From: BP-133 sp040756995
Lineage (GTDB): Bacteria > Actinomycetota > Acidimicrobiia > IMCC26256 > BP-133
DNA length: 64,000 nucleotides
Reading direction: 5' to 3'
Assembly (NCBI GenBank): GCA_040756995.1
Contig: JBFLYK010000001.1
Location: 62,001-126,000 of the forward strand
Both the position numbers and the translations under genes were made by a program. This document shows positions 42,902 to 51,277 of this stretch, piece by piece; the stretch's first letter is position 1; each line of letters starts with the position of its first letter. Under the pieces are notes generated by a model. That model was not told the DNA's origin. It was given only the letters and a program-made list of their open reading frames with translations, and did no database searches.

Positions 42902-44932
42902 TCAGGCGGTGACGGGTTCCACCGTCACCGGGACACCGGACTGGCGGACCATCCCCGTCAACGGATCGACGGCCACCGTGTCGGTGAGGTGGGCGACGTT
43001 GGGCTCGTCGAATCCGTGGGGAACCGACACGGTCCCCCGGCGTACTTCGCCGGCCAGGCGGGCGCAGCCGACGAGAGCGCCGTGGTCGCTCGCCACCCGG
43101 ACCTTCTCGCCGTCACCCACCCCGGCGGCAGTGGCGTCGTCCGGATGCAACAAGACCTCCGGGGCGTCAGCGCGCACGGCCCCGGCGGCCCCGTCCCGCA
43201 GCTGAGCGTTCATGTGCCGGAGCTGGCGACGGGGAATGAGTGCGAGGGCCGGCGATCGGTCGTCGGTGGCCAGGGCGGCCAGAGCCTCGACGAGCGGTGG
43301 CGGGGCGAGGCGCCAGCGGCCTTCGGGAAGCAGGTTTCGGGCCACCCAGCCGAACGCACCCTCGGAGGCGACCAGGACGGTCGGGGACGCTTTGAGCTCG
43401 GCGAAACTGGCCGCGCTGCGGTCGGCCAGGACCGCCAGCAGGTCGTCGTCGGTGCAGCTCTCGGGGGTAAGGCCCGCAGGGAGCAGATCGAGGTCCAGGC
43501 GCCGGCCGAGCTCGGCGAAGGGCCACCACATGGGCTTGCGGCCGGCGGCGGGCGCCACCACCGCCGGGGTGTACTGCGCCGCCACAGCCATCTGGAAGGT
43601 GTCGGCCAGGCCGGGGAGATCAGCCCGCTCGAGTTGGCCGGCGCAGGCGAACGTGTGGCTGGCCAGGGCCGTCACCTCGGTCCGCACCACGTCGGCCACC
43701 GCCAGCACGTCGAGCCGGCGAAAGGCCGCGGCCAGCCGTTCCGGCTGGGGAAAGGCGGTGAGGGGATTGCCACCAAGGACGAACAGCGCGCGCAGGTTGC
43801 CGGCCTCGATCTCGTCGGCCATGGCCGCACACGGCAGCTCGGCCCACCGGCCTGGCAGCTCAGGCCGGCTGCGGGGCCCGGGAGCGGGGGCGCCGTCGCT
43901 CGGCCGGAGGCGGCGCCGGTCGAAGCACTTCATGAACCCGGGGTTGAACCACATCCCTCCTGGCTGCTCGTAGGATCCGGTGACGACGTGGAGCGCCCAC
44001 AGCAGCCACTCCGAGGCGTTGGCCGCCCGCGACATCGTGACCCCGGTGCCGCTCTGGCCCGCCACCCGGCGATGGCGGCGCACGGCGGCGAGGAGGTCGT
44101 CGAGGTCGGCTTCGGGGAGCCCGCAGCGCCGGGCCGCCGTCTCACGGTCAAAGGGGGCGACGGCGGTGGTGAGGCGCTCGACGTCCTCGTGACGGGCGTG
44201 CTGCTCCAGGTAGGCCCAGTCCGCCCCACCGGCCTCCTCCGACAGAAGGCTACGTATCAGGTAGGCGAGGAGGGCGTAGTCGGAGCCCGGACGAATCGCC
44301 AAGTGCCGAGTGGCCAGCTGGGCCGTCTCGTGTCGCCGGGGGTCGATCACCCAGACCTCGCCCCGGTCGGCCAGGTCCCGCAGGCGCACCACCGGGTCGG
44401 GGAAGGCGTTCAGGTGGCCGTGGGAGACGACCGGATTGGTACCGAAGAGGAGAACGAGGGTGGCGTGGTGATGGTCAAGGGCGGGGATGAGGCCGGGATG
44501 GCCGGCCATCAGCTCCGCCACCAATGGCTTGCAGGCGTTGTCGACGGTGGCGGTCGAGTACCGGCTCCTGGAACCGAGAGCCTGCACGAAGCGCTCGCCG
44601 AGGCGCCGCCCACTCACGTCGAACGCCGAGCCCGTCCCCGAGAACACGCCTACGGCGTCCGGCCCGGAAGTGGCCAGGATCTCCTGCAGGCGGCCGGCAA
44701 GGTCGCCCAGCATCTCGTCCCACGACACGGCCCGGCCGTGCAGGAGCGGCTGATCAAGGCGGTCAGGGTGGTGGTGGAAGGCGGGGAGCGCCCGGCCTTT
44801 GGGACAGGTGTAGCCTCGCGACAACGGATGGTCGTGATCGCCCCGGACGGAAAGCACCCGGTCGCCGTCCGTTTCCACGAGGACGCCGCATAGCGCTCCG
44901 CAGAATCGGCAGTAGCTTCGGGTCGTCGCCAT
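42902..44932 (-). CDS. Molybdopterin-dependent oxidoreductase (DMSO reductase family)
   Basis: 676 residues. The N-terminal [4Fe-4S] motif is complete: Cys8, Cys11, Cys15 and Cys43 (YCRFCGALC...YTCPKG). The molybdopterin domains follow (GTGSAFDVSGRRLGERF, LLFGTNPVVSHGH, SGTGVTMSRAANASEW, GGNPLTAFPQ), with the C-terminal cofactor-binding domain at HMNAQLRDGAAGAVRADAPE. No signal peptide, so it is cytoplasmic. The stop codon of the BFD-like gene directly precedes its ATG. This pairing recalls assimilatory nitrate reductases, in which a BFD domain is fused. A hydroxylase or reductase of the catabolic substrate is equally possible. Confidence 0.85.
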   Translation of the reverse strand: MATTRSYCRFCGALCGVLVETDGDRVLSVRGDHDHPLSRGYTCPKGRALPAFHHHPDRLDQPLLHGRAVSWDEMLGDLAGRLQEILATSGPDAVGVFSGTGSAFDVSGRRLGERFVQALGSRSRYSTATVDNACKPLVAELMAGHPGLIPALDHHHATLVLLFGTNPVVSHGHLNAFPDPVVRLRDLADRGEVWVIDPRRHETAQLATRHLAIRPGSDYALLAYLIRSLLSEEAGGADWAYLEQHARHEDVERLTTAVAPFDRETAARRCGLPEADLDDLLAAVRRHRRVAGQSGTGVTMSRAANASEWLLWALHVVTGSYEQPGGMWFNPGFMKCFDRRRLRPSDGAPAPGPRSRPELPGRWAELPCAAMADEIEAGNLRALFVLGGNPLTAFPQPERLAAAFRRLDVLAVADVVRTEVTALASHTFACAGQLERADLPGLADTFQMAVAAQYTPAVVAPAAGRKPMWWPFAELGRRLDLDLLPAGLTPESCTDDDLLAVLADRSAASFAELKASPTVLVASEGAFGWVARNLLPEGRWRLAPPPLVEALAALATDDRSPALALIPRRQLRHMNAQLRDGAAGAVRADAPEVLLHPDDATAAGVGDGEKVRVASDHGALVGCARLAGEVRRGTVSVPHGFDEPNVAHLTDTVAVDPLTGMVRQSGVPVTVEPVTA

Positions 44933-45109
44933 TCAGGCCGCCGTTTCCCGCAGGTACGTCTCCAGGATGCGGGCGACCTCGGGATGGCAACCGCCGCACC
45001 GAGCCCCGGCTCCACATCGGCGGGCGATGTCGGCCCGATCTCGGGCGCCGCCTTCAATGGCGATGAGGACCTGGTGGTCGGTGACCGCCCGGCAGTGGCA
45101 GATGTACAC
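44933..45109 (-). CDS. BFD-like [2Fe-2S] protein, copy B
   Basis: 58 residues, GTG start at 45109. Cys4, Cys6 (ICHCRAVTD), Cys38 and Cys41 (RCGGC) bind a [2Fe-2S] cluster as in bacterioferritin-associated ferredoxin. It lies between an XDH-type large subunit (16 bp upstream) and the molybdopterin oxidoreductase (no gap downstream), so it is a natural electron carrier for one or both. Its relative at 19953-20177 shows the same neighbourhood. Confidence 0.85.
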   Translation of the reverse strand: MYICHCRAVTDHQVLIAIEGGARDRADIARRCGAGARCGGCHPEVARILETYLRETAA

Positions 45110-45124
45110 GGAGCCTCGCTCGGA

Positions 45125-47446
45125 CTACGCCTCACCCGCGCCGGTGCTCTTGGCTTCCTCGATGGCGCGCCAGATCTTCTCCGGAGACAGGGGCATCTCC
45201 AGGTGGTGGACGCCAAGGGGAGCCAGGGCGTCGAGCACGGCGCTCACCGCGGCGGGGATGGAGCCGACGGTGCCCGATTCGCCGATGCCCTTGGCACCGA
45301 GCGGGTTGAGCGGCGAGGGGGTCTCCACCGAGAGGGTCTCGTAGGAGGGGACCTCGCAGGCCGAGGGGATGAGGTAGTCGGCGAAGTTGGTGGTGAGAGG
45401 TTGGCCTTCCGGGCTGTACACGACACCCTCCCACAGCGCCTGGGCCAGCCCCTGAGTGAGGCCCCCGTGGACCTGGCCTTCAACGATCAGTGGGTTGAGC
45501 ACGGTCCCGCAGTCGTCGACGGCCACCACCCGCACCAGGTCCACCTTCCCGGTCTCGGGGTCCACCTCGACCACCACCCCGTGGGCACCGGAGGGGAACG
45601 TCCAGCCGTCCTGCTCGAAGAAGGTCGAGGCGGACAGGTCTCCCTCTCCGTCGAATTCAGGGGGACGGCGAGCGGGATCGGCTGCGGCGGCGGCCAGTTC
45701 GGCCAGGGGGATGCGGGACGCCGGGGTCCCGCGGACCTGGGCTGCTCCGTCTACCAGCTCGATGTCGCCGGGAGCGGCCTCGAGGAGGTGCGAGGCCAGC
45801 TGGCGGATCTTCTCGGCCACGGCCACGGCCGAGAGATGGACGGCGGTCCCGCCGAACTGGAGCGACCGGCTGCCGAAGGTCCCACCGCCCGAGGGGACGA
45901 CCTTGGTGTCGCTGAAGACCACATCGATGCGCTCGAGGTCGTCCATGCCGAGCGCCTCGGCCACCAGCTGGGCCCAGGCGGTCCGGTGGCCCTGGCCGTG
46001 GGGGCTGGTCCCTGACTTGACGAGGACGCGGCCGTCCTCCAGCACCTCGACCGATCCGTCCTCCCCGAAGCCGAGGGCTCCAGTGATCTCAACATAGGTC
46101 GAGATCCCGACGCCGAGGAGCTTCCCGTTGCCGTTCTGGACCCGCCGGGCGGCCTGGTCCTTGCGCAGGGTCTCGTAGTCAAGGGCTTCGAGGAGCTTGT
46201 CGAGGCTGGCGGCGTAGTCCCCGCTGTCATAGGTCATGCCCGTGCCTGTGACGTAGGGAAATTCGCCGGTGATGAAGTTCTTGCGGCGGACCTCGACCGG
46301 GTCCATCGCGAGCTCGCGGGCCACCTGGTTCACCGCCTGCTCGATCGAGAAAATGGCCTCGGGCCGGCCGGCGCCCCGGTAGGCCCCGATGGGGGCGGTG
46401 TTGGTGAGTACGGCCTTGGCGGTCAAGGCCACGTTGGGAATGGCGTAGACGCTGGGGGCCATTTGCGTGGTCATGTTCATCAGCAGTGCCCCCAGGTTGA
46501 GGTAGGCGCCGACGTCGGCGATCACCTCGCCGGCCAGGGCGACGAGCGTGCCGTCGCGCTTGGCGCCGATCCGGAGGCGGTGGACCTGGGAGCGGCCATG
46601 AACGGTGGTCAGCATGTTCTCGGTGCGGGTCTCGGTCCAGGTGACCGGGCGGCCCACCGTGCGGGCCAGCAGAACGAGCAGGATCTCCTCGGGGTAGAGG
46701 ATGGATTTGGCGCCGAACCCGCCGCCGACGTCGGGGGCGATGACCCGAAGCTCGCTTTCGTCGATGCCGAGGATGGCGCAGACGTCGGCCCGGGTCTTCT
46801 GGGGATGCTGGGAGGACGTCCACATCGTGAACTCTCCGGTGTCGGGGTGGGGCCCGACGCAGACCGAGCGGGGCTCGAGGGAGGCGGAGGCCACCCGCTG
46901 GTTCCGGTTCTCGACCTCGAGGACGATGTCGGCGTCGGCGAAGAAGTCGTCGGGCAGCGGCTCCTCGGCGGTGTCGAGGATGAGGTTGCTCCCCCAGTCC
47001 GGGAACAGGAGGGGTGCCTCGGTTTCCAGGGCGGCCACCGGGTCGACTATCGCGGGGAGGGGCTCGTAGTCGACGAACACGGCCCCGGCGGCGTCGGCCG
47101 CCTGGTAGCGCGACTCGGTCAGCACCACGGCCACCGCCTCGCCCACGTGGCGCACCCGGCCGGTGGCCAGAACGGGTTGCTCCATCCCGGGTACCGGCAT
47201 GTAGCCGCCCGCCGTGGGACACAGCGGAAGGGGGTCGAGGTCGGCCGCCGTCCACACGCCGACGACCCCGGGCATCCCCCGGGCCTCCTCGGCGTCCACG
47301 CCCCGGATTTCGGCGTGGGCCTCCGTGCTGCGGACGAAGGCGGCGTAGAGCTGCCCGGGCAGGCGGACGTCTTCGCTGTAGCAGGTGCCGCCCTGGAGGA
47401 TCCGCGGGTCCTCCAGGCGCTTGACGGCGTTGCCGAGAAATCCCAT
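45125..47446 (-). CDS. Xanthine-dehydrogenase-family molybdenum hydroxylase, large subunit
   Basis: 773 residues of the CoxL/XdhB large-subunit family. Visible cofactor contacts: GGGFGAKSILYPEE, IGAYRGAGRPEAIFSIEQAV, HGQGHRTAWAQLVAEALG, GSRSLQFGGTAVHLSAVAV and the catalytic Glu loop LGAKGIGESGTVGS. The CO-dehydrogenase-specific VAYRCSFR loop is absent, so it is a hydroxylase for an organic substrate. Normal partners (an FAD medium and a [2Fe-2S] small subunit) are not in the window. The BFD-like protein downstream and the CoxG-like protein at 40944 may be partial substitutes. Confidence 0.87.
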   Translation of the reverse strand: MGFLGNAVKRLEDPRILQGGTCYSEDVRLPGQLYAAFVRSTEAHAEIRGVDAEEARGMPGVVGVWTAADLDPLPLCPTAGGYMPVPGMEQPVLATGRVRHVGEAVAVVLTESRYQAADAAGAVFVDYEPLPAIVDPVAALETEAPLLFPDWGSNLILDTAEEPLPDDFFADADIVLEVENRNQRVASASLEPRSVCVGPHPDTGEFTMWTSSQHPQKTRADVCAILGIDESELRVIAPDVGGGFGAKSILYPEEILLVLLARTVGRPVTWTETRTENMLTTVHGRSQVHRLRIGAKRDGTLVALAGEVIADVGAYLNLGALLMNMTTQMAPSVYAIPNVALTAKAVLTNTAPIGAYRGAGRPEAIFSIEQAVNQVARELAMDPVEVRRKNFITGEFPYVTGTGMTYDSGDYAASLDKLLEALDYETLRKDQAARRVQNGNGKLLGVGISTYVEITGALGFGEDGSVEVLEDGRVLVKSGTSPHGQGHRTAWAQLVAEALGMDDLERIDVVFSDTKVVPSGGGTFGSRSLQFGGTAVHLSAVAVAEKIRQLASHLLEAAPGDIELVDGAAQVRGTPASRIPLAELAAAAADPARRPPEFDGEGDLSASTFFEQDGWTFPSGAHGVVVEVDPETGKVDLVRVVAVDDCGTVLNPLIVEGQVHGGLTQGLAQALWEGVVYSPEGQPLTTNFADYLIPSACEVPSYETLSVETPSPLNPLGAKGIGESGTVGSIPAAVSAVLDALAPLGVHHLEMPLSPEKIWRAIEEAKSTGAGEA

Positions 47447-47473
47447 GGTTCCCCCTGAGGGTCTCGCGTTGCG

Positions 47474-48649
47474 TCAGGTACGGGCGAGGATGTGGACCGC
47501 GGAAGCGGCCGAGGTACCGCCGACCGAACCGCCGGCGTTCTGGACGAGACCGATCCGGGCGCCCTCCACCTGGCGTCCGCCGGCGTCGCCCCGCAGCTGG
47601 AGTGTCACCTCGACCAGCTGGGCCACGCCGGTGGCGCCCACGGGATGGCCCCGGGCGATGAGGCCCCCGCCGGGGTTGATGGGCACCCGGCCGCCGAGCC
47701 GGGTGGCGCCGCTGCGCAGCAGCTCCGGCCCCCCGCCCTCCGGGCAGAGGCCAAGCGCCTCGGAATACTCCAGCTCGGCGGGGGAGGCGGCGTCGTGGAG
47801 TTCCACCACGTCCACCTCCTCGGGGCCGACCCCGGCTGCTTCGTAGGCTATCCCAGCCACACGGGCCACGTAGCCGGTGGGATGTTCCGGGTCGCCCGAA
47901 TGCAGCGTCGAGGCGAGGACTTCGACCTTCCGGCCGGCTGCACCGTTGCCGTCGTCGATGGCGAGGACGAGGGCGGCTGCCCCGTCGCTGATCGGCGAGC
48001 ACATGAAGCGGGTGAGCGGCCAGACCACCTCCCCCGAGCCGAGGACGTCGGCCAGTTCCACCGGCGTGCGGTACTGCGCCGCGGGATTGTGCGTGGCGTG
48101 CCGCCGGTTCTTTACCACGACGGCGGCGAAGTCGTCCTGCGTGGCGCCCGAGCGGGCCATGTATTCCCGGGTCCGTTCGGCATACAGATCCATGAACACC
48201 GACTTGGCTCCGGTGTCCTCCCCCTCAGGTCGTTCGGAGAGGTCGGAGGCGGCGGCGAGGGCCTTGAACGGCACGGACTTGTCGGCGTGGAACATCTTCT
48301 CCGCCCCCACCACCACGGCCCGCCGCCAGTTCCCGGCCAGCAGCCCTGTCCGGGCCAGCAGGAAGGCCGACGACCCGCTGGCGCAGGCGTTCTCGACGTT
48401 GAACACGGGTTTGCCGAGGAGGCCGGTCTGCCGGAGGGCGGTCTGGCCCCGGATCGCCTCCTGCCCGGTGGTTATGCCGGCCACCGAGTTGGAGAAGAAC
48501 ACGACGTCGACGTCATCGGGGGTGAGCCCGGCGTCCTTGAGGGCGGCCGTGGTCGCTTCCTCGGCCAGGCTGCGAAGTGTGCGGTCGAGGTGGCGCCCGA
48601 AGGGCACCACTCCGACGCCCCGGACCAGGACACGCTGTTGATTTGTCAC
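47474..48649 (-). CDS. Thiolase family protein (SCP2/lipid-transfer type)
   Basis: 391 residues. Nucleophile Cys89 is in NVENACASGSS, His in VELHDAASPAELEYSEALG and the final GGLIARGHPVGATGVAQLVE. The HDA segment and short length place it with SCP2-type thiolases and Ltp-like aldolases rather than classical FadA. It would cleave or condense a CoA ester at the end of the pathway. It is first in the minus operon thiolase-XDH-BFD-molybdopterin oxidoreductase and divergent from a CoA ligase across an operator. Confidence 0.87.
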   Translation of the reverse strand: MTNQQRVLVRGVGVVPFGRHLDRTLRSLAEEATTAALKDAGLTPDDVDVVFFSNSVAGITTGQEAIRGQTALRQTGLLGKPVFNVENACASGSSAFLLARTGLLAGNWRRAVVVGAEKMFHADKSVPFKALAAASDLSERPEGEDTGAKSVFMDLYAERTREYMARSGATQDDFAAVVVKNRRHATHNPAAQYRTPVELADVLGSGEVVWPLTRFMCSPISDGAAALVLAIDDGNGAAGRKVEVLASTLHSGDPEHPTGYVARVAGIAYEAAGVGPEEVDVVELHDAASPAELEYSEALGLCPEGGGPELLRSGATRLGGRVPINPGGGLIARGHPVGATGVAQLVEVTLQLRGDAGGRQVEGARIGLVQNAGGSVGGTSAASAVHILART

Positions 48650-48688
48650 GCCGCTTTCCCTTCGTCGCGGTGGGCGGACCGCGTCCCC

Positions 48689-48745
48689 TTGACAGGGATG
48701 GCCCCCACTACGCCATGATTATACCGACACGATGGAAGAATCAAA
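48689..48745. promoter_or_regulatory. Divergent promoter with TetR-type operator
   Basis: GATTATACCGACACGATGGA starting at 48717 and the following AGAATCAAAT align with the 30631 and 51208 operators (TACCG, GG and AGAAT at the same spacing) and with 22495. TTGACA stands upstream at 48689-48694. It serves the thiolase operon and the CoA ligase. Confidence 0.6.
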
Positions 48746-48770
48746 TACTTCATGCCGGGGGGAACGGAGC

Positions 48771-50159
48771 GTGGCGACCGCGACCAGAGAGTTGTACAAC
48801 CCGGCGATCGAGGGCCTCTCCCGGAAGGAGATGCTGGCGCTCCAGTGGAAGCTCCTTCAGCGCCAGCTCGAACGCCTCTACCACTCCAATCCCTACTACG
48901 GGCGGCGGCTGCGGGAGGCCGGCGTGCGGCCCGAGCAGATCACCTCCCTCCGGGCCTTCCGGGAGCTCGTGCCTCTGTGCACCAAGCGCGATCTCCTGGC
49001 CGACCAGAGCGAGCACCCCCCCTTCGGCAGCCGCCTGGGTGTGCCCGAGGACCACGTCGTCCAGGTCTTCCTCACCTCGGGCACCTCGGGCATCGGCCAG
49101 GAGGTCTACGGCCACACCTGGGCCGACGCTCTGGCCGGCGGCACCGCCCTCCTCGAGGCGCCCTTCTACTGGGCGGGATGGCGCCCGGGCGACCGGATCT
49201 ACTCCATGACCCCGGTGGCCACCCTCGCCTTCGGGCTGTGCGCCGGGGAAGCCTTCCGCCTGGGGGGATACCAGCCCATGCAGGCCTTCGTCATGGACTC
49301 CGTGGCCAAACTCGGGCTCATGCAGCGCTTCCCGCCCCACGGCATGCTCCTCACCCCGGCGCACCTCGCCCGGCTGACGACGATCTGCCGGGAGCAGGGC
49401 ATCGACGCCCGCCAGGCGTACCGTGGCCTGCGCTCGATCGTCATCGCCGGCCAATCCTGGCCGGCGGAGCTGGTCGAGGGAGCCGAGGAGACCTGGGGAG
49501 CAAAGGTGTACGACCTCTACGGTTCGACCCAGGGCAATGGCGCCATCGCCGCCACCTGCGAGTACGGCGCCCTCCACCGGGGCCGGCGCATGGGCATGCA
49601 CATCCTCGAGCACCGCAACGTGCTCGAGGTCCTCAACCCCAACACCTGGGAGCCCGTCGAACCCGGCGAGGAGGGGATGGGCGTCGTCACCAACCTCGGG
49701 ATCGAGGGGTCGCCGCTGCTCCGCTTCCGGACCGACGACAAGATCCGCTACCTGGGTGCCGACGCCTGCCCCTGCGAACGGGCCATGGCCACCATCGAGG
49801 CCGGCACCCTCTCCCGCTACGACGACATGATGAAGGTCCGGGGCATGAACATCTGGCCTCAGGCCGTCGACGACGTCCTCTTCGCCAACCCGGCCATCGA
49901 CGAGTACGTGGGCCGGGTCTACGTCGACGAGGGAGATCTCGAGCAGATCGAGATCCGCTATGCGCTCAAGCCGGGCACCACCATCTCGGACGGCGAACGC
50001 GCCGCGCTGGGCCAGAACCTCGTCACCGTCCTCAAGGATCGCATCAACGTCACGTGCCGGGTAGAAGAGGTGCTCCGCTCGGACCTGCCCGTCTTCGAGT
50101 TCAAGGCCATCCGCTGGACGGACACCCGCCAGACCGACCTGCAGAAGAAAGTGTGGTGA
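48771..50159 (+). CDS. PaaK-type CoA ligase, first type
   Basis: 462 residues of the phenylacetate-CoA ligase family: TSGTSGIGQEVYGHTW (P-loop), YDLYGSTQGNGAIAATCEYG, LRFRTDDKIRYL, the Cys pair CPCERA and MMKVRGMNIWPQAVDDVLF with the C-terminal lid. The GTG at 48771 (VATATRELYNPAIEGLSRK) follows GGGGGAACGGAGC and lies beyond the operator; an ATG at 48732 would sit inside it. It converts an aryl or cyclic acid to its CoA ester. Copy A at 24952 has one frameshift. Confidence 0.88.
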   Translation: MATATRELYNPAIEGLSRKEMLALQWKLLQRQLERLYHSNPYYGRRLREAGVRPEQITSLRAFRELVPLCTKRDLLADQSEHPPFGSRLGVPEDHVVQVFLTSGTSGIGQEVYGHTWADALAGGTALLEAPFYWAGWRPGDRIYSMTPVATLAFGLCAGEAFRLGGYQPMQAFVMDSVAKLGLMQRFPPHGMLLTPAHLARLTTICREQGIDARQAYRGLRSIVIAGQSWPAELVEGAEETWGAKVYDLYGSTQGNGAIAATCEYGALHRGRRMGMHILEHRNVLEVLNPNTWEPVEPGEEGMGVVTNLGIEGSPLLRFRTDDKIRYLGADACPCERAMATIEAGTLSRYDDMMKVRGMNIWPQAVDDVLFANPAIDEYVGRVYVDEGDLEQIEIRYALKPGTTISDGERAALGQNLVTVLKDRINVTCRVEEVLRSDLPVFEFKAIRWTDTRQTDLQKKVW

Positions 50160-50171
50160 CGATGACTGCGG

Positions 50172-50897
50172 CTACCTGCGCCGGGTCGCCTTGACGGCGG
50201 GGATCGCCCTGACGGGAGCGGCCCGCCGGCCGGTTCTCTTGCGAGGGCCGAGGACGAGCATGACGCAGTCGTCGGCCAGCTGGTCGATCTCGTCCCGCCC
50301 GGGCCGGAACCATTTGTAGGACCACGTGGTCATGCCCATGATGGCGTGGGTGGCGTTGCGCGGGTCGACGTTGCCGATGGCGCCGGCGGCCACGGCCTCC
50401 CGGACGGTGGACTCATAGACCTCGAGATACCGCCGCTCCCGGGGAAGGAGCTCCATCTCGTAGCGCTCCTCCAGCCGGGGTCGGTGATCGAAGAAAACGC
50501 TGAAGAGACTGGGGTCCCCCGCTATGGTCCGCACCTGGTGGCGGATGAGAGCCTCCAGCCGATCCCTCGGGTCCTCGATCTGCATGTGTTCCTCCAGCCG
50601 GCTGAGGGCCACGTCGAGGGCGTGTTCGAAGATGAGGAACAGCAGGTTCGCCTTGGAGCGAACGTAGTAGTAGAGGCTGGCCCGGCGCAGGTCCAGGGCG
50701 TCGGCCACGTCGTCGAGCGTCCCCGCGTCGTAGCCCTTCTCGTGGAACACGGCGGCGGCGGCGGCGACGATCTCCTCCCGGCGAGCGACGTACTCCGGAC
50801 TAGGTTCCAAAAGGCGCGGCCGCCCCGGCCCTCGCCGCTTCGGAGCCTCTTCACCGGCCACGGGTTGCTGCATGTCGGTCACCTCGAGGGAGGTCAT
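50172..50897 (-). CDS. TetR-family transcriptional regulator, copy B
   Basis: 241 residues. The DNA-binding domain (VARREEIVAAAAAVFHEKGY, LDDVADALDLRRASLYYYVR) is nearly identical to copy A at 26625, so both probably read the same operators. The C-terminal domain holds FFDHRPRLEERYEMELLPRE and MGMTTWSYKWFRPGRDEIDQ. A TCTACCG half-site at 50949 lies upstream, so autoregulation is likely. The gene is convergent with the CoA ligase. Confidence 0.88.
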   Translation of the reverse strand: MTSLEVTDMQQPVAGEEAPKRRGPGRPRLLEPSPEYVARREEIVAAAAAVFHEKGYDAGTLDDVADALDLRRASLYYYVRSKANLLFLIFEHALDVALSRLEEHMQIEDPRDRLEALIRHQVRTIAGDPSLFSVFFDHRPRLEERYEMELLPRERRYLEVYESTVREAVAAGAIGNVDPRNATHAIMGMTTWSYKWFRPGRDEIDQLADDCVMLVLGPRKRTGRRAAPVRAIPAVKATRRR

Positions 50898-50946
50898 GGG
50901 GCCCGTTCGGCTTCCCCGCCGGATCGATCGGCCTGTTCGTCGAACG

Positions 50947-50972
50947 ATTCTACCGAGGCGATGTCAGGCGGG
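50947..50972. promoter_or_regulatory. TCTACCG half-site upstream of tetR copy B
   Basis: ATTCTACCGAGGCGATGTCA matches the left half of the palindromic operators; the right half is poor. About 50 bp from the tetR start. Confidence 0.45.
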
Positions 50973-50985
50973 GCGGACATCACCC

Positions 50986-51179
50986 TCATGCCTGCTCGGG
51001 TAGGAGGCGTTCCGTGTAGCCGAAGTAGCCCAGGGCGAGGAAGAGGTAGACGTCAGTCAGCCGCAGGGCTCGGTCGACCGCCGGGCTCATGGCCGTCGCC
51101 TGCTCCTCCGGTCGAGCACCTCACGGGGGGCGGTCTGGGTCGCCCGGTTCCAGTAGGGGTCGTCGCCCTTCCGGCCCAT
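50986..51179 (-). pseudogene. Deletion scar joining a PaaK-like start to a small-protein end
   Basis: ATG at 51179 begins like the second-type CoA ligases (DPYWNRATQTAPREVLD), then after 22 codons the sequence becomes the end of the small protein family of 29017-29223 (MSPAVDRALRLTDVYLFLAL and on to ERLLPEQA). The gene order ligase-small protein matches copy A. About 1.4 kb has been deleted between them. Neither product survives here. Confidence 0.82.
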
Positions 51180-51207
51180 GGCCCGCTCCTTGGCTTGCCA
51201 GCGAGAA

Positions 51208-51240
51208 TTGACTCTACAGATACGACGGTAGAATAATCAA
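51208..51240. promoter_or_regulatory. TetR-type operator upstream of paaA
   Basis: 33 bp beginning TTGACTCTACAG and ending GGTAGAATAATCAA, same length as the site at 30631-30663 and identical at 27 positions. It has the same divergent setting: a PaaK-like start on the left and Paa genes on the right. -35 and -10-like elements are embedded. Confidence 0.75.
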
Positions 51241-51277
51241 GGACGCGGCTTCCGGCCCCGTAGCAGGGAGGAGTGGG

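Noticed and set aside
42842..44893. A 683-codon frame on the plus strand
   Set aside because: Antisense of the molybdopterin oxidoreductase, whose cluster motifs and cofactor domains are unmistakable on the other strand.
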